A stretch of DNA of 64,000 bases, taken from assembly GCF_945859705.1 (NCBI RefSeq), contig NC_079135.1, positions 79,802,253-79,866,252 of the forward strand, given 5' to 3'. The stretch is from Episyrphus balteatus. Taxonomy: Eukaryota > Arthropoda > Insecta > Diptera > Syrphidae. The number at the start of each line of letters is the position of its first letter. The first letter of the stretch is position 1. Under the pieces are notes generated by a model. That model had not been told where the DNA came from. It saw only the letters and a program-made list of their open reading frames with translations, and did no database searches. The translations under genes were made by a program, and so were the position numbers. Positions 43,508-56,228 of the stretch are shown here, piece by piece.

Positions 43508-44604
43508 CTCCAGTCAAAGCGTCGGAAAAAAGGGCCTCACCTTGCGCAGAGAGGCACTGTCTGTTTTTATTTCATGGATCGATGGGGGTATATTTAAAAG
43601 GCTTAAACCCAATTTCTCACCACCTGATCATTCTTTTTAGCGGAGTTATTCACAAAAATGCATTTTTTGGGATATTTTACTTCTAAGCTAATATCTTTGC
43701 TCCAGATTGTCGTAGACCAAAAAATGAACATACATTCTCTTCCTTATAATATTTTCTATCGTTGTATGTAATTTCATTGTATTTGAGTGAGTAAATATAA
43801 AATGGCAGCCATTTAAAGTCAAATTCTTGTTGTTAAAAAACACATTTTTGTCATTATTTCGAAAAAAGCTTATATCATGATTGACATTTTTCTAACCTAT
43901 TTTGTAGCCCTGTTCATGACCTGCATTTTAAAGAAAAAATGAGCTCTTTATCACCAAAGATGGCCGAGCTATTGATAAATGAACGCATGCAAAACCGGTG
44001 CGAAAACACCCAAAAATATCGTTTTTTGGGAATAACTCGACTTCAGAATGTCCTACGGCAAAAAATAAAGCAATGAATTGTTCGTTACAACATTTTCTAT
44101 CAATTTAGTGCACAATCTTTCTGTTGAAACAAATAAAAAATAAGTAATATTAAGTCAAAGTCGTTTTTTTGTTTAGCAAACTCTTGCCTTATTTTTTTGC
44201 AAACGGTGCGAGTATTGGCTAAAAATTTAGAAAAATGTCAATCATGATATAAGCTTTTTTCGAAATAATGACAAAAATGTGTTTTTTAACAACAAGAATT
44301 TGACTTTAAATGGCTGCCATTTTATATTTACTCACTCAAATACAATGAAATTACATACAACGATAGAAAATATTATAAGGAAGAGAATGTATGTTCATTT
44401 TTTGGTCTACGACAATCTGGAGCAAAGATATTAGCTTAGAAGTAAAATATCCCAAAAAATGCATTTTTGTGAATAACTCCGCTAAAAAGAATGATCAGGT
44501 GGTGAGAAATTGGGTTTAAGCCTTTTAAATATACCCCCATCGATCCATGAAATAAAAACAGACAGTGCCTCTCATCGCAAGGTCAAATGACGCTTTGACT
44601 GGAG
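43508..44604. mobile_element. 1.1-kb inverted-repeat element, TA target
   Basis: The ends are CTCCAGTCAAAGCG and CGCTTTGACTGGAG with TA outside both (43506-43507, 44605-44606). Arms of about 385 bp are nearly identical inverses, sharing CAGACAGTGCCTCT, ATCCATGAAATAAAAACAGA and CATTTTATATTTACTCACTC. The central ~330 bp is unpaired. The TA target suggests a Tc1/mariner-type MITE. It has no transposase. Confidence 0.88.
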
Positions 44605-46590
44605 TACTACAAAAGTAAACTGTTTTTACTTCAGAAGCCAACAGGCCATTATCATAGTCATATTTTAAACTCAGTCGCAGGCCTTAGAAACCGGCTGATC
44701 ATAATAAAAATATATAAATGATCTGTAAAAAATCAGCCAGAACCTCATTCTTAAAATTTGGTATTGTAAAAGGCGCCTGCTTGATGCAAAACAAATTATT
44801 TTTAACCATTAAACTATTGATGTTTGAAAAACGGCGTCAATTTTATAGAAATTCTCAGGCAATATTTATCAAAACACCTATTTATAATTTTTCTCGCGCA
44901 TTTAAAACCGCCTTAAACTTCATGTAAGTCAATCAAAATAACTTCTAAAGAAAAATAAGTACTGGTAAGTAGCTGAGCTCAACATTCTTATGCGATTAAA
45001 CTGAAATAAATAACATTCTATACTACCCACTAATTAGTATTCAAGATTGTGTTAAGCAAGCACATTAAAATATGCCTGGTAGCTGCAGGACATGTACGCC
45101 CCCGCTTGAAACTTATCCGTCACAGTCATTCAGAACGAATTTGTTGTTTAGAGTTCAGACTTCAGATTCTCGTGGGCCAAACACAAGGCAAAGCACCTTT
45201 CTGATGGAATGAGGTAATCTTATGCGCAGTTTATCGTAAATGCATGCACTCTGTGTGCTGTGCTGCAACATGATAGAAGTCATTTAAATTGATAGAAGGT
45301 TTTACACTTCCCAGTTTGTTGGGTCTTGCTTATAGGGTTAAGTGTGTTTGTGCGATATGCAAAGCTCAGCTCAGAAATGTGACAAGTTTTTCTTTATCAG
45401 AAATGACTCATCGAAAAGTACATTGACGTTACTTATACCTATAATACAAATTCATTATTTACATAAATATTACAAAAAAAAAAGATACAAAAATGTATAT
45501 GGGTGGAGTTTTTATTGAAAATTCAACAAATTTGAATATATACGAGTCGAGTATATGTACAATTAAATCAGATCATTTGTCAGACTTTGGAGAAAATCTC
45601 TCTTAAGCTGTATAAATTAATTTTGATTGATAAGAGTATTTATAGCTTTGTAGTTGGATGTGTCATGTTATCAGAGAAGTGAATCAATAGAAAAGGTGAT
45701 GTGTTTGCTATGCGGAGGTAAAAGAAATTGAAATTGTCATTTCAATTTTGGAAGCCGCTATGAGTTTTTACATGAATATTAAGTTTGTTTGAAATTTCTT
45801 GGAATATTTTTGTTTTTAGAAACAAAAAATAAACAGGCAAACAATCTGATATGGAAAGAAATTGACGAAAAATATTTGATGAATACCGGAAATGATGATT
45901 GTACCTACAAAAGTTGTAAAAAAGATCAACATTTTAATAGATGCGTTAAAAAAAGATAACGATGAGTAATGTTTCGGTAGAAATTTGTAAATTATTAACT
46001 ATTTAATGTATGCGTTACGTCACACATTGGTGCATTTTATAAATTTCAGTGTCAAAAATTGTTTTCGTGTCAATTTCTTAAGAACATTTTTCACATCTAA
46101 GGTCAACCCACAAAGATATCGAGGTGGAATCAAAGTTTTTTTTTTCAAGGACAAACTTAGTTACTGATTTTTACGTCAAATTTTCCTTTAGAGCTCCTGC
46201 ACGCCAAAAAGTTTTTATCGGCCGATAGTTTAGGCGGTTTGGAGTAAGTGCGCACACTAGACACATTATTGCCGGTTTTAATCAAACGATCAAACATTTA
46301 TTTGAAAGAGCTAAATCCACACTACCTACCTAGAAAACATAATCGGGTTATATAATTTTAACAAAATAAGTTACGTAGTTTCTTATTTTCAGAATGTTGC
46401 ACACTCGATCTTCAGAAAAGTAAAGATACAGAATTTGGGAAATTTGAATTTTCAAATCCAGAAATATTAACCAAATTTTTAAAAGCAAAATAATTGGCTT
46501 TGCAGAATTACTGAGGTATTTAATAACTCTGAAAACCCAAAACTTTGCTTTTCAAAATGGAATTTTGAAAAACAGATGTGAATGAGTATT

Positions 46591-46823
46591 TCGAGCCCTT
46601 CCCGTCAAATTATCGTAAGCGACATGGGCACTTACGATGTCTTTGTTTTTAGACTTGTTGGATACAATTTTGATGTAAATATATTTTTGAACAATTGTTG
46701 ATTACATTAACACAAAAAAAGTTATATCTTATTTGTTCCTACTGTTGGAAAAATACATTTAAATGTTGTCCTTAATTTAAAATTTAATTTGGCGCTTAAG
46801 ATTATTTTGCGGGAAGGGGTCGA
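46591..46823. mobile_element. Small MITE with CGAGCCCTTCCCG ends
   Basis: TCGAGCCCTTCCCGTCAAAT at the left is matched by ATTTTGCGGGAAGGGGTCGA at the right. Subterminal GTAAGCG/CGCTTAAG also pair loosely. The target duplication is not clear. It is 233 bp and non-coding. Confidence 0.6.
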
Positions 46824-48362
46824 TTTAACTATTTTATGAGTATTCATTTTCAATAATAAAATATCAAAACACTTTAGAAAATAGTACTTTAAAAAAAAGA
46901 TTTTTTAATCAAAGTCAAAGGGGAAAAAATAAATAAAATTGAACTGGGAAGCTTTTAAATCATGAAAGATTTAAAAAAAACTACAAATCGCAATGATTAA
47001 TTAAAAAAAAGATAAAAGAAATTCATACCGTTTCCAAAGAAAGATATGGGAAAATTTTACTAAAATCAAACCCGTTGATCAATTGAGGAAAATTGTCTAC
47101 CATAGCTGCAGTATACCAATTTCAGTTTAACCTTTTCTCGATTACCTAAGAAATCAACTAGAAGAAAACTATTTTTCTCCACCCAATTGGTTGAGATTTA
47201 GTGATAAATGCATAAATGCACAATTTTCCTTCATTTGAAAAAAAAAAACAAAAATTCAACGGATCAAGAATGAATATGTGCTCACATCTTCTGCAAGAAT
47301 TTACAATGTAAGTGATTTAATTTTCTGTAATGTTTGAATGGCTATTCTCGGTGTGTTAATTATATTTTTTTGAATTCCTTACAACCCATTTACAGTTACA
47401 AAAACTCTTCCCACCAACGCGAAGCTAAGTAAAATAATTATTTTAAAAGAAATTAAATTACTTTAACTTTTTCTTTGAACAAATTCCCCATCAATAAGGG
47501 TAACACCTTACAAAAAAGTCGGATAGTCAAATTGAAAATCGCGTGTGTTTGGCTACTAAAACCATGGAACCTCTATCTTTATATTATAACTAAGAATATA
47601 GGGTACCCAAATACATACACATAAATGGAACATTGCAATTTGCAATTCCTCATTTACTTGTGTATTTTTATCTTCTCCTCGTGTTCTACATAAAGAAGAC
47701 ATTGATTGTTTACCTATTGTCATGGTTACACTTTTATATGTCCATAAACAAAACCAAAACAAAAAATATCAAAAGCATTTTCCATACCTTTATCTTTGCA
47801 AAAATAAAACCGACATGAGTCATTTAAATGTCGCATGCGAAGCGTTTACAATATTTCGCAATACTTCTTCCAAAAAAAGTAAACATTTAGTCTTACTTCC
47901 TGTTTATGAATGAGGAATGAAAATAAAAAAAAAAAAAAATAAACGAAAAAAAAAAAAAAAAAACATGATTAACATAACATCTGAACGTGTATAACCTATA
48001 AAAACCTTTTGGTAAGATGTCAAATAAAATAGTTCAACGACTTTGACAATGGGTTTGTTACAATCCTCTGCAGTCAGAGTGGCAATTTATTTATGTATGT
48101 TTTATCAAAAATTTGTTATAAGTTAGAAAGGAATTAAATTAAATTTGCCATATTTAGTTTCTGAACTGTCATCGAACTAAATAGATTATTTTAAATTCAT
48201 AACACACTTTTCTGTGTTATTATTGGGGTTACCATATTTCGAAAGCCTGACGGTTATTTTTATATTTTAACTCATAGTCATTTTTTATTCTTTTACTTTG
48301 AAAAAAAAAAAAATGAAGATATTGAATTAAGAACTGACAACATTAAAGTTCAATAATTGTTT

Positions 48363-48496
48363 AAGGCCCAATTTATTCACACTCCATTTAATTTAAAATC
48401 TCCATTAACAACAAGAAATTTTAAAATTTGATTGCGACAGATTTTTAATTTAATGGCTACTTTAAATATGATGGAGAGTGAATAAACTGGGACTAA
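48363..48496. mobile_element. Small MITE with CCCAATTTATTCAC ends
   Basis: The left arm AAGGCCCAATTTATTCACAC pairs with the right GTGAATAAACTGGGACTAAG, and CTCCAT pairs with ATGGAG. It is 134 bp and non-coding. It may lie inside a longer pair of GGGTTACC / GGTAACCC motifs (48229 and 48674), but that outer pair is weak. Confidence 0.6.
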
Positions 48497-51400
48497 GTGA
48501 TTTTTTTCTCAAATATGTCAAAAAATGATTTGGAATGTTTTTTTTTTTAATTTCTGAGAGAATTTTCTGCATTTTTTAATGTTTTAAAGATTCCTGTTAC
48601 ATTGGTATCAAAAGTTACAAAATATTATATTAGTAATCAAAAATTTGATAAAAATAAATTTGAAATCAATGAACGGTAACCCTAAGTATGATGTGATCGA
48701 ACCTTATGCACGTTTTCTATATAGGGTGCAGCTATACCAGCCACCCAATCAATTTCAAAACACCTGGATAAACAAAGGTAAGGTAAAAATGAATCATATT
48801 ACATGAGAGATATTCCCACAAATAGTTTTCGTAGAAAAAAATGCAACCAACGGCAACGGTCGGTGGTAAAATGTAAGTCCAATTAATATGGAGAATAATA
48901 TTTTTATATTTCTCAAGAAAAAAAAAAAAAAATAATATCCTATCCTCTTCATATAAAATAAATGGGTTGATGGTAGATAAATTATGCATGGATGAGTTTA
49001 GGGGAAATCACAGGTGGATTTTATTTTTTTGAAATTTCATATATGAATTCCTAACAGAAATTGTTACAACATAGTAAAAGGAAGGGGTCCCGACAACAAA
49101 TATTGTGTTGCATCAACCATGAACTGTTTGTAAAAAAAAAGGAGTGTTGTATGCATGTTGATAGATGGCATGCTGTATGCTTTAAATGTTGTTAGGGTCA
49201 GGATTTATATATGTACAAGAAAAAAATAAAAATAAAAACATTGCAATTGTCCTGAAGAGTCATTACTCATTACTATGAATAACACTGAAACAGGAAATAT
49301 TTTGATCTCTTAATTTAGTTTTTATTTCTGATATTATGCAAGTATATGTTAAGTTTTTTCGGGTGGAGCTAAAAATTCTTTATAAATTATTTTATTTTAT
49401 TGGAAGGATTAACTATATTTTCATTCCTTTTATGTTTACTTTCAATATAACAAATATTAAGCAAGTTAATTAAAGTTCAAATATGTTAAAGTTTCGGGAT
49501 GTTGCAGAACTTTACCATCATAAAGTTTGTGGATTATGTGGTTTTCTCTATTAAATAGATCTTAGCTACGGCAAATGAAGAAGAATCTGATTACTTTCAA
49601 CGTACTTTTTCCGAATTTAAAAAAAAATATGAGCTGGGCCAATATATTATGTGTTTTTTTAACAACAACTATAATATGCTACGCATGCAATATTTTTTAC
49701 ATAATAGATTTCCGATTCAAAAACAACAGCAAAATTTGGAAAATGTTGAAAAAGCGCGCTCTTTTTTATTGTTTTCAGAATTTTGTAAAACAAAATAATT
49801 ATGGAAAGCAGAATATTGAGATTTGAGAAGTAGAATTTAAAATTACAGAATTTTGAAATGATAAGAATTTTGACATCGCCAGAATTTTGAACATAGCCCT
49901 GTCTAAATTAACGTTTAAAAAAGGAAAGAATACTGATTATGAAAGCCTTGTTTTGATCAATTTCATTAACGTCTACCGAAAGTCCCAGTAGACTTTTTTT
50001 TTATAAAACAGTTATTGGATAATTTTGTCTTTATTCTAAATTGAAAAATTTACTTAAATGTGATTTGTAAAGTTTTTGTCATCTATGAATTGCTGTAGGT
50101 GTAAAATCTTTCTTGCCAAATGGTTAATCATATTATCTGATTTATTTAAGACTTCTTCTTTAAAATTTGCAAATAAATAACTTTTCCATCGAAGTTCAAA
50201 ATGAAGTTTTTGTATGCATGTAGATATTAAAACTCAGAATTCCAAACAGCATTCTTTTGAGCTAGTCCAACGCAATGCATATTTTTGTTTTGCCCATTGC
50301 AACATAAACATTAATTTCATGCTCTGCTGATTATTGACCGTTGGAAAAATACAAATTTTTTTTTTTCAACAGCTTGAATTCAACATAATTTCTAATCGAA
50401 GTGCAAACAATCTGCACAGCACAAAAGGAACGACGTATTACAAATAATAATTTGAAAAAAAAAAAAAAAATATGGACAGGCAAAAAACTGTCGTCATGGA
50501 GAGCCTTTGTTTGGGCTCCGACATTAACAACATCAACCCAAATGAGGTTGTGTTCTTTCAATCTATTTTCGCTGAAGGAATGAGTAATTTTTGTTTTGAA
50601 TTCTGAATCATTCATCCTAAAGTCTTAACTCAGTTTACTTGCTGTTGGATCACGAAAAAAATGCTGCTTGAAGCGTGAGGTAGGGAATAAAACAAAAATT
50701 AAACCTCAATAATAACTGACCAATTTGGTACGAGGGTTAAAAAGTAAAAAAAAAAACATTGTTGTCTTTATAGCAAGACCCGACTTTGTGTGGGTGCGTT
50801 TTTTTTTTTACTTTACAACAAATTGTCTAACACAAGACAAATCGATTTTTAGGCTTTTAGCACGTTAATGCTTAAGAACGTGTTCCAGTTAGTTCTATGT
50901 AGCCATTTAATTGTTTTTCAATTAGATATTTTTTTTTGTATTGAAACACGGCACTGGTAGGTACATAATTGCGGTTTGTGAGCTCAATAAAAGAAAAGAA
51001 GAAAAACCTAAAAAAAAAATAACAGTGACACAGGTTAAATTAGTTAAACAGTAGAATAGGTAATAACAGTAACTTTTTTGAGTTTTGACACGATTTCATG
51101 GAAGAAAAATATTTGTCAAAAAAATAGGCGGGTTGAGGTATGAATATAGAAATTTCAAATTCAATACTTTGGTCACGACCCGCGACTTAATAGAAATGAG
51201 TTATAAGTTTTACCCACTGTTAAGTGCATGAAATACTTTTGTAGGCCCAGTCTTTTATTTTGACAGTTTTTAATATCAGATTATTTTTTTTTTGTTTATG
51301 CAGATAAAAAAATAATAGAATGGCATATGTACCTACAACATTAAAACCATAAAAATGATAGGAATGATAATATCGAAACTGTTTTATTTCCAGATTTTCT

Positions 51401-52008
51401 GCTGAGGGGTAGAATGTTTTTTTAATGTTTTTCAGAATAAAAAGCTAGTTATAAAGTTTTTACCTACTGTTTATTTGATAAGATCAAAAAATTATCGTGT
51501 ATGACGCTTTAGAAGATAACTTTGACAAATAAACTTCAACAAATTTTAAAAAGAAGAAACAGTCTTTTGTAAAAGTGAGGAAATTGTTTGTTAAAAGTGT
51601 GAAATATTTGTTTGTATAAAAAAATGATCATACGTATCAACATGTATTTATGTAATAATTGATTTAGAAAGACATGTAGAACCGTATTATTTCGGAGAAA
51701 ATCAGAAACAAAAGTCAGTACGGATCGCAACCTACTCTTAGATAGAATTCGAGGTATGAAGCATACAATGTCGGAAGAAATTTAAACTTAAAGTATTCCA
51801 TTTCCGCGAAGACACTGGCTTCACCACAAGTGTTAAACGCAAACAATTGTAAACAATTTTAAGTTAAAAAAAAACTAAGAAAATAAAAACTGAAAGAAAT
51901 GAAAATAGCACAAAATAGAATGAAACCCTTTGTTACAAGTTCCTTATACATTTCGTAAAATTGAAATGACATAGCTTAAAATTTGGTTTAAAGTTTTCAT
52001 TTACATAT

Positions 52009-52561
52009 AGGGGAAGTGGGGCAAGACCGCCTATGGGATCAAGACCGTTTTTATACTATGTTGTATGAAAAAAAAAATAAATTGGCAGGACTTGTAATAT
52101 AAAATAAATGGTTTCTGGTAAGATCGATTATGTCTGTAAGTATGAGAAAAGTTATAGTAAATTTTGTGATTTTTCATCAAATCGTTTCGTGTGAAAAGAA
52201 ATTTGTACTTTTTAAAATAAAATTTTTAAAAGATTTAACTTTTTCTTTTTTGTAATAAAAGTTGGGAACAAATACAAATATAGCATATGTTTTTGATTAT
52301 TGCAAAAAGATGCCATATTTTAAGATAGAAATGGTTTTATTATCAACAGAAGTTGATAGGACATGGACATGGGGGCAAGACCGTTTTTTGTTAGATGTTT
52401 TTTCAAAACGTATTATCTTTTGTTCAGTATTTTTTATTTGTTTTTAATGACGAAAAACATTAAAATTAATGAATAAACACTTTATTTTAATTAAAAGATG
52501 CTTTTTATTGGTTTTTAAGACGGTTAAACACTAAAGGGGCGGTCTTTCCCCCACTTCCCCT
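52009..52561. mobile_element. MITE with AGGGGAAGTGGGG ends
   Basis: The ends are AGGGGAAGTGGGGCAAGACC and the inverse of AGGGGAAGTGGGGGAAAGACC. ACATAT flanks both sides (52003-52008 and 52562-52567), and the repeat extends to 7 of 8 positions if the border is moved by one base. CAAGACCGTTTTT recurs internally at 52039 and 52376. An open frame across the centre (52262-52447) reads repeat sequence and is not called. Confidence 0.75.
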
Positions 52562-53533
52562 ACATATGTAATTGGGTTCCCTAATTAAGAAACCAAATAG
52601 GTTTCACTCTAATATTGAATATGTTAATTCAACATGTTCCTATCACTGTTTGACATCGAACGAAAGGATCTGTGAAATAATGTATTGAGTCTTCGAAATA
52701 TCTTTTTCTAAACTGCTATAAACTTTTCAATTAGTTTATTCGGCTTATCTTCTCAGTTTTGCAAAATAAAACACAAAAAAACGAAAAAAATATCTACAAA
52801 AGTATGTTTTCAAAGTTTGGAGCTATTTTCTAAGTAACAAACCACATCGACTTCTGCAACACACTGTACAATTTTGTGTCAGCAAAAAGCTTTTTTCTAC
52901 TTATCTTAGTTGTTAAATCAACTTCGCTTTGTTCCAGTGGTTAACCTTGAGACTAATTATTATTATTATTATTATTTTTTTCTATACCAATACAACAACG
53001 CCAACATTATATTAATCCTAAAAATATTCGCAATACATACATACATAGATACAAAAATCACAACCACCTGCTGCAATTTTATATTTATTCTATATTATGT
53101 TCTCTCGAATACTCCTCGTACGCCTCGTAGTCTTTCTGAAGGTGGAATTTTGCAAACAAAAATTACCTGCAAAAACCAATGAAGCTTGTAATATAAATAA
53201 TTGCTAGACTGAAAACTGGGAGTGATCTCGATCAAAGTATACGGGGGTTAATAACAGTCATCGTTGGGTGATTAACATATTATTCTCAATGAACTATGTA
53301 TAAAGAATGTCAAATGGCTTTAAGAAAAAAAAAATATAAAAACAAGTGTTTTTTTTTATTCTCAAGGTCTTTCGATGAGGAAAACATTCCTCCAAAGGTT
53401 GGAAAAACATAGGTAAACATTTGTCGGCATACGACGATTCACTTGGTTAGACGCACTTGAAAACAATTTCTTAAGAGTTTCAAGCTTTTTTTTTATTACT
53501 TTAAATAAATTATTGAAAAAAAAATATATTAAA

Positions 53534-53593
53534 ATGCCGGGCTGTGGCGCATGTACTTGCTTTTATGACTATGAGAATTTAATTAATGGAGGT
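53534..53593 (+). CDS. Candidate small first coding exon (20 codons)
   Basis: An ATG in the context AAAATG opens a 60-nt frame that ends in phase 0 at a consensus donor, GGT|GTAAGTT (53594). The peptide is cysteine-rich at its start (MPGCGACTCFYDYE) and then LINGG. Its codons are richer in G and C than the surrounding A/T tracts. It lies on the same strand as baz and has the same exit phase as the baz first exon, so it could be an alternative first exon of baz or the start of a nested gene. No homologue is recalled. It may equally be chance. Confidence 0.35.
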
Positions 53594-54095
53594 GTAAGTT
53601 GTTATCGTTTTTTACATTACAAGAATTGAGGGATAACATTTTGACAGAATAGATGATTTAGTTTTAAGTTGATATCAAAACAATTCGTCACCCCGTACTG
53701 GAGTGATCTAAACGACAAACAGCTAAGTTTCGAAAAAGACGTTTGTAGATCGTTTGTAAATCCAATAAAAATAAAACAAAAAACATTCAGTATAGTTTGA
53801 ACAATTATAAAATTGTAGCTATTGAGTTTTAATTACCCTTTTGTTTTTAATTTAATGAGATTTACTGGGCTGAGGTTAATCTCGCTCTACAGTAGTACTT
53901 TGTATGAATTCTTGTGCCATTGCTTGACGAAAAAAGTACTTAGTGAATTTTGGAACACAAATTGAAATACAAGAGGTGAAATAATTTCGATTTGGATGTT
54001 AAGGTTTAAATGGAAAAAACAACAATAAAAAATTTTAAAATGTCTAATTGGGTGCGAAATGTGCTTCAGTGATAAAATATACTTTTAGAGCTATT

Positions 54096-54605
54096 CAGCC
54101 CTATTCTGCTATCCATCGGGGGGAATATATTCACCAATTGCCATTCTGCTTTTCATCGGGGGGAATCCACACTCACGTGCGTCGGTCAAATCGGTAAAGT
54201 TGTTCGGTATTCCACTATTCACGTGAATTAGGTAACTTTCTCCATACATTTGCAATCCGCATAAAAAATGTTGCGGATCTGTCACTTTTGGTTGAAAAAA
54301 ATTAATTCACCATCGTTAAAATTAAGCAATATGCCGCTTTTCATAAATTTTTAAATATTTCTTAACATGTAATGGTTGTTTTTATTTTTTCGATGCAAAT
54401 AAACACAAACAAAAAAAAATTTTTTTCCTTTCAATTTACTTCGTCGCCATTTTTTTTTTTTTTTAAGTTGACGTTCACGTGGACGTCATATAGAGGGATG
54501 ATAATGCAGTTTACCCGATGAATAGCATAATGGCAAGGTAGAGTTAAAGTGAATCGAAATGTGGGAATCGGATCTGAGATTCACGTGAATAGCAGAATAG
54601 GGCTG
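54096..54605. mobile_element. MITE with CAGCCCTATTCTGCTAT ends
   Basis: The ends are CAGCCCTATTCTGCTATCCA and the inverse ATAGCAGAATAGGGCTG. ATT flanks both (54093-54095, 54606-54608). Near the left end CATTCTGCTTTTCATCGGGG repeats the terminal motif, and TCACGTGAATAG near the right repeats the inverse of CACGTGAATTAGG. A G-rich GGGGGGAAT motif occurs twice. It is non-coding. Confidence 0.75.
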
Positions 54606-54609
54606 ATTA

Positions 54610-55405
54610 CACTGGTCGGCAAAAAACTAAAAAAAGTAAGGAGCAAGAACTTTATAAGGTGATTTTGATTGAATTTAGTGTGCTGAATTCAAAACTGTTT
54701 ACAGATTTTTTCTATCACGTCTAGTTTTTGAGCTTTACTCATCACTATTTTCGCTATAAAGCTTCAAAAACTAGACATAATTTTTAAAATTCTCGGATTA
54801 GCCGCGTTTTTAACACCCGGTGACCACGCTCAATGAAATTTGATGCGAAACGTTCGGGGTGAGTACAAAAGTACTTTCTTTTGTTAAAAACGCTAATCCG
54901 AGAATTTTAAAAATTATGTCTGTAAGAAACCGCGAAAGCCTTAAAAACTTCAAAAACTAATTTTTAATTGAGTTTTTTTTATGTTTAGTCAAAAATATAT
55001 ATTTTCCGTAATATGTTGCTCTTTATAAATCCAAATCAGAAGACGCAAGATGGAATTTGATTCAAAAAATCATTCATTACTTTGAAAAAAATAATCAAGA
55101 TCATAAATTTCTTTTTTCAATATCTTTGAGAAAAAAAATAATTTTGAAAAAATATAAATACCTTAAGGACATGTTGATATGGCGTTTTGAGATTGCATAA
55201 GTAGTTTTACAAAAAAAAAATTAACGGTGATGTAATTCAATGTCAAATGTACCCAAAAAAAACGCGTTTTTGACCTATTAATATTCAATTATTTCAAAAA
55301 CGTGACGTGCCAGTGAAATTTTGACTTCAGATTCGGACTCAGCACACAAAATTCCTCTCGAAAAGTAGGGTTTGGTTCTTGCTCTATATCCGTTGCCGAC
55401 CAGTG
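54610..55405. mobile_element. CACTGGTC-type foldback element, second member
   Basis: The ends are CACTGGTCGGCAA and the inverse TTGCCGACCAGTG, with TTA on both sides (54607-54609, 55406-55408). It is the same terminal family as 9882-10503. The left TTA overlaps the right border of the neighbouring MITE, so this element inserted right at that edge. The interior shares CTGAATTCAAAACTGTTTAC and GTTAACGGTGATGTAATTC-like blocks with the hAT element at 27423-28967. Confidence 0.85.
54773..54921. repeat. Internal hairpin within the CACTGGTC element
   Basis: AGACATAATTTTTAAAATTC followed by TCGGATTAGC is matched by its inverse ending at 54921, with arms of about 40 bp around a 65-bp loop. It may be a separate small insertion or an internal inversion of the host element. 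Confidence 0.6.
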
Positions 55406-55820
55406 TTATTATAATATGTCTTAATTTTTTTTAGCATAGCAGCAATTTTTACAGCCATTTTATCAATTTTCATGAATAGTTGGACAATTTTAAGAGTATA
55501 CGGTTGCCATTGCCAACAATGATTTAAGGAAAACATTAAAAAATACTTGACACGTACATATATTAAAAATTAAAATATGAAAAATTCTAATTTATTTACT
55601 GATTTAAAAAACTAAATTTAAATGTATATAATATAAATAAATAAATACTTAGCTGACTTTTTAAAGTTAGCCCACTAAACTTTGCCAAATTTCATTACGT
55701 TTTGTTATGTTTAATCCTTAATCAAAAACTTAAAGGTGCTACCACCAAGGCTAGAGTTATAGCTATTTATCGGCAGCCAATCCGTTAAAAATGGAATATG
55801 CTGTGTAGACAGCAGCTTAA

Positions 55821-56228
55821 CCCTTTCGGACCCAGCGTTACTCTCATGTAACATTTTTTTTTTAAATTTGTAAAAAATATTAAATTAAACAATTTTTTAG
55901 GTTTTGATGGCTTAATTGAAAGATAATAATGCCTAGTTACTGGATTATTACAAAAAGTTAGTTTAATATCATACCTTTAATTTTTTTTCTATCGAAAAAG
56001 TTTATAGTTTCATAAAAAGTTATTTTCTCAGTTCTCCGACTTTTTTTGGTGGTCATAGGCAGTGCATGTTACTTACATTGAACATGAGAATAACACATTA
56101 GTTTTGCTATTTATTATTTTGGAAAATAACTTTTTGCTATTCATATTTCTTAGTCGTGATGTTTTTGACCCGATAATACCGAAAAAACATTTTTTAGTAT
56201 TGATTTTCATACCTTGGGTTCGAAAGGG
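55821..56228. mobile_element. piggyBac-type MITE (TTAA target), 408 bp
   Basis: The ends are CCCTTTCGGACCCA and the inverse of CCCTTTCGAACCCAAGG. TTAA flanks both sides (55817-55820, 56229-56232). CCC-starting ends beside TTAA are the piggyBac signature. It is non-coding. Confidence 0.8.

Noticed and set aside
47556..47913. Overlapping 60-68 codon frames on both strands
   Set aside because: No homology, no splice context, and composition equals the surrounding intron.
48229..48682. Possible larger element bounded by GGGGTTACC and GGTAACCC
   Set aside because: The inverse match is only about 8 bp with no duplicated target and may be chance.
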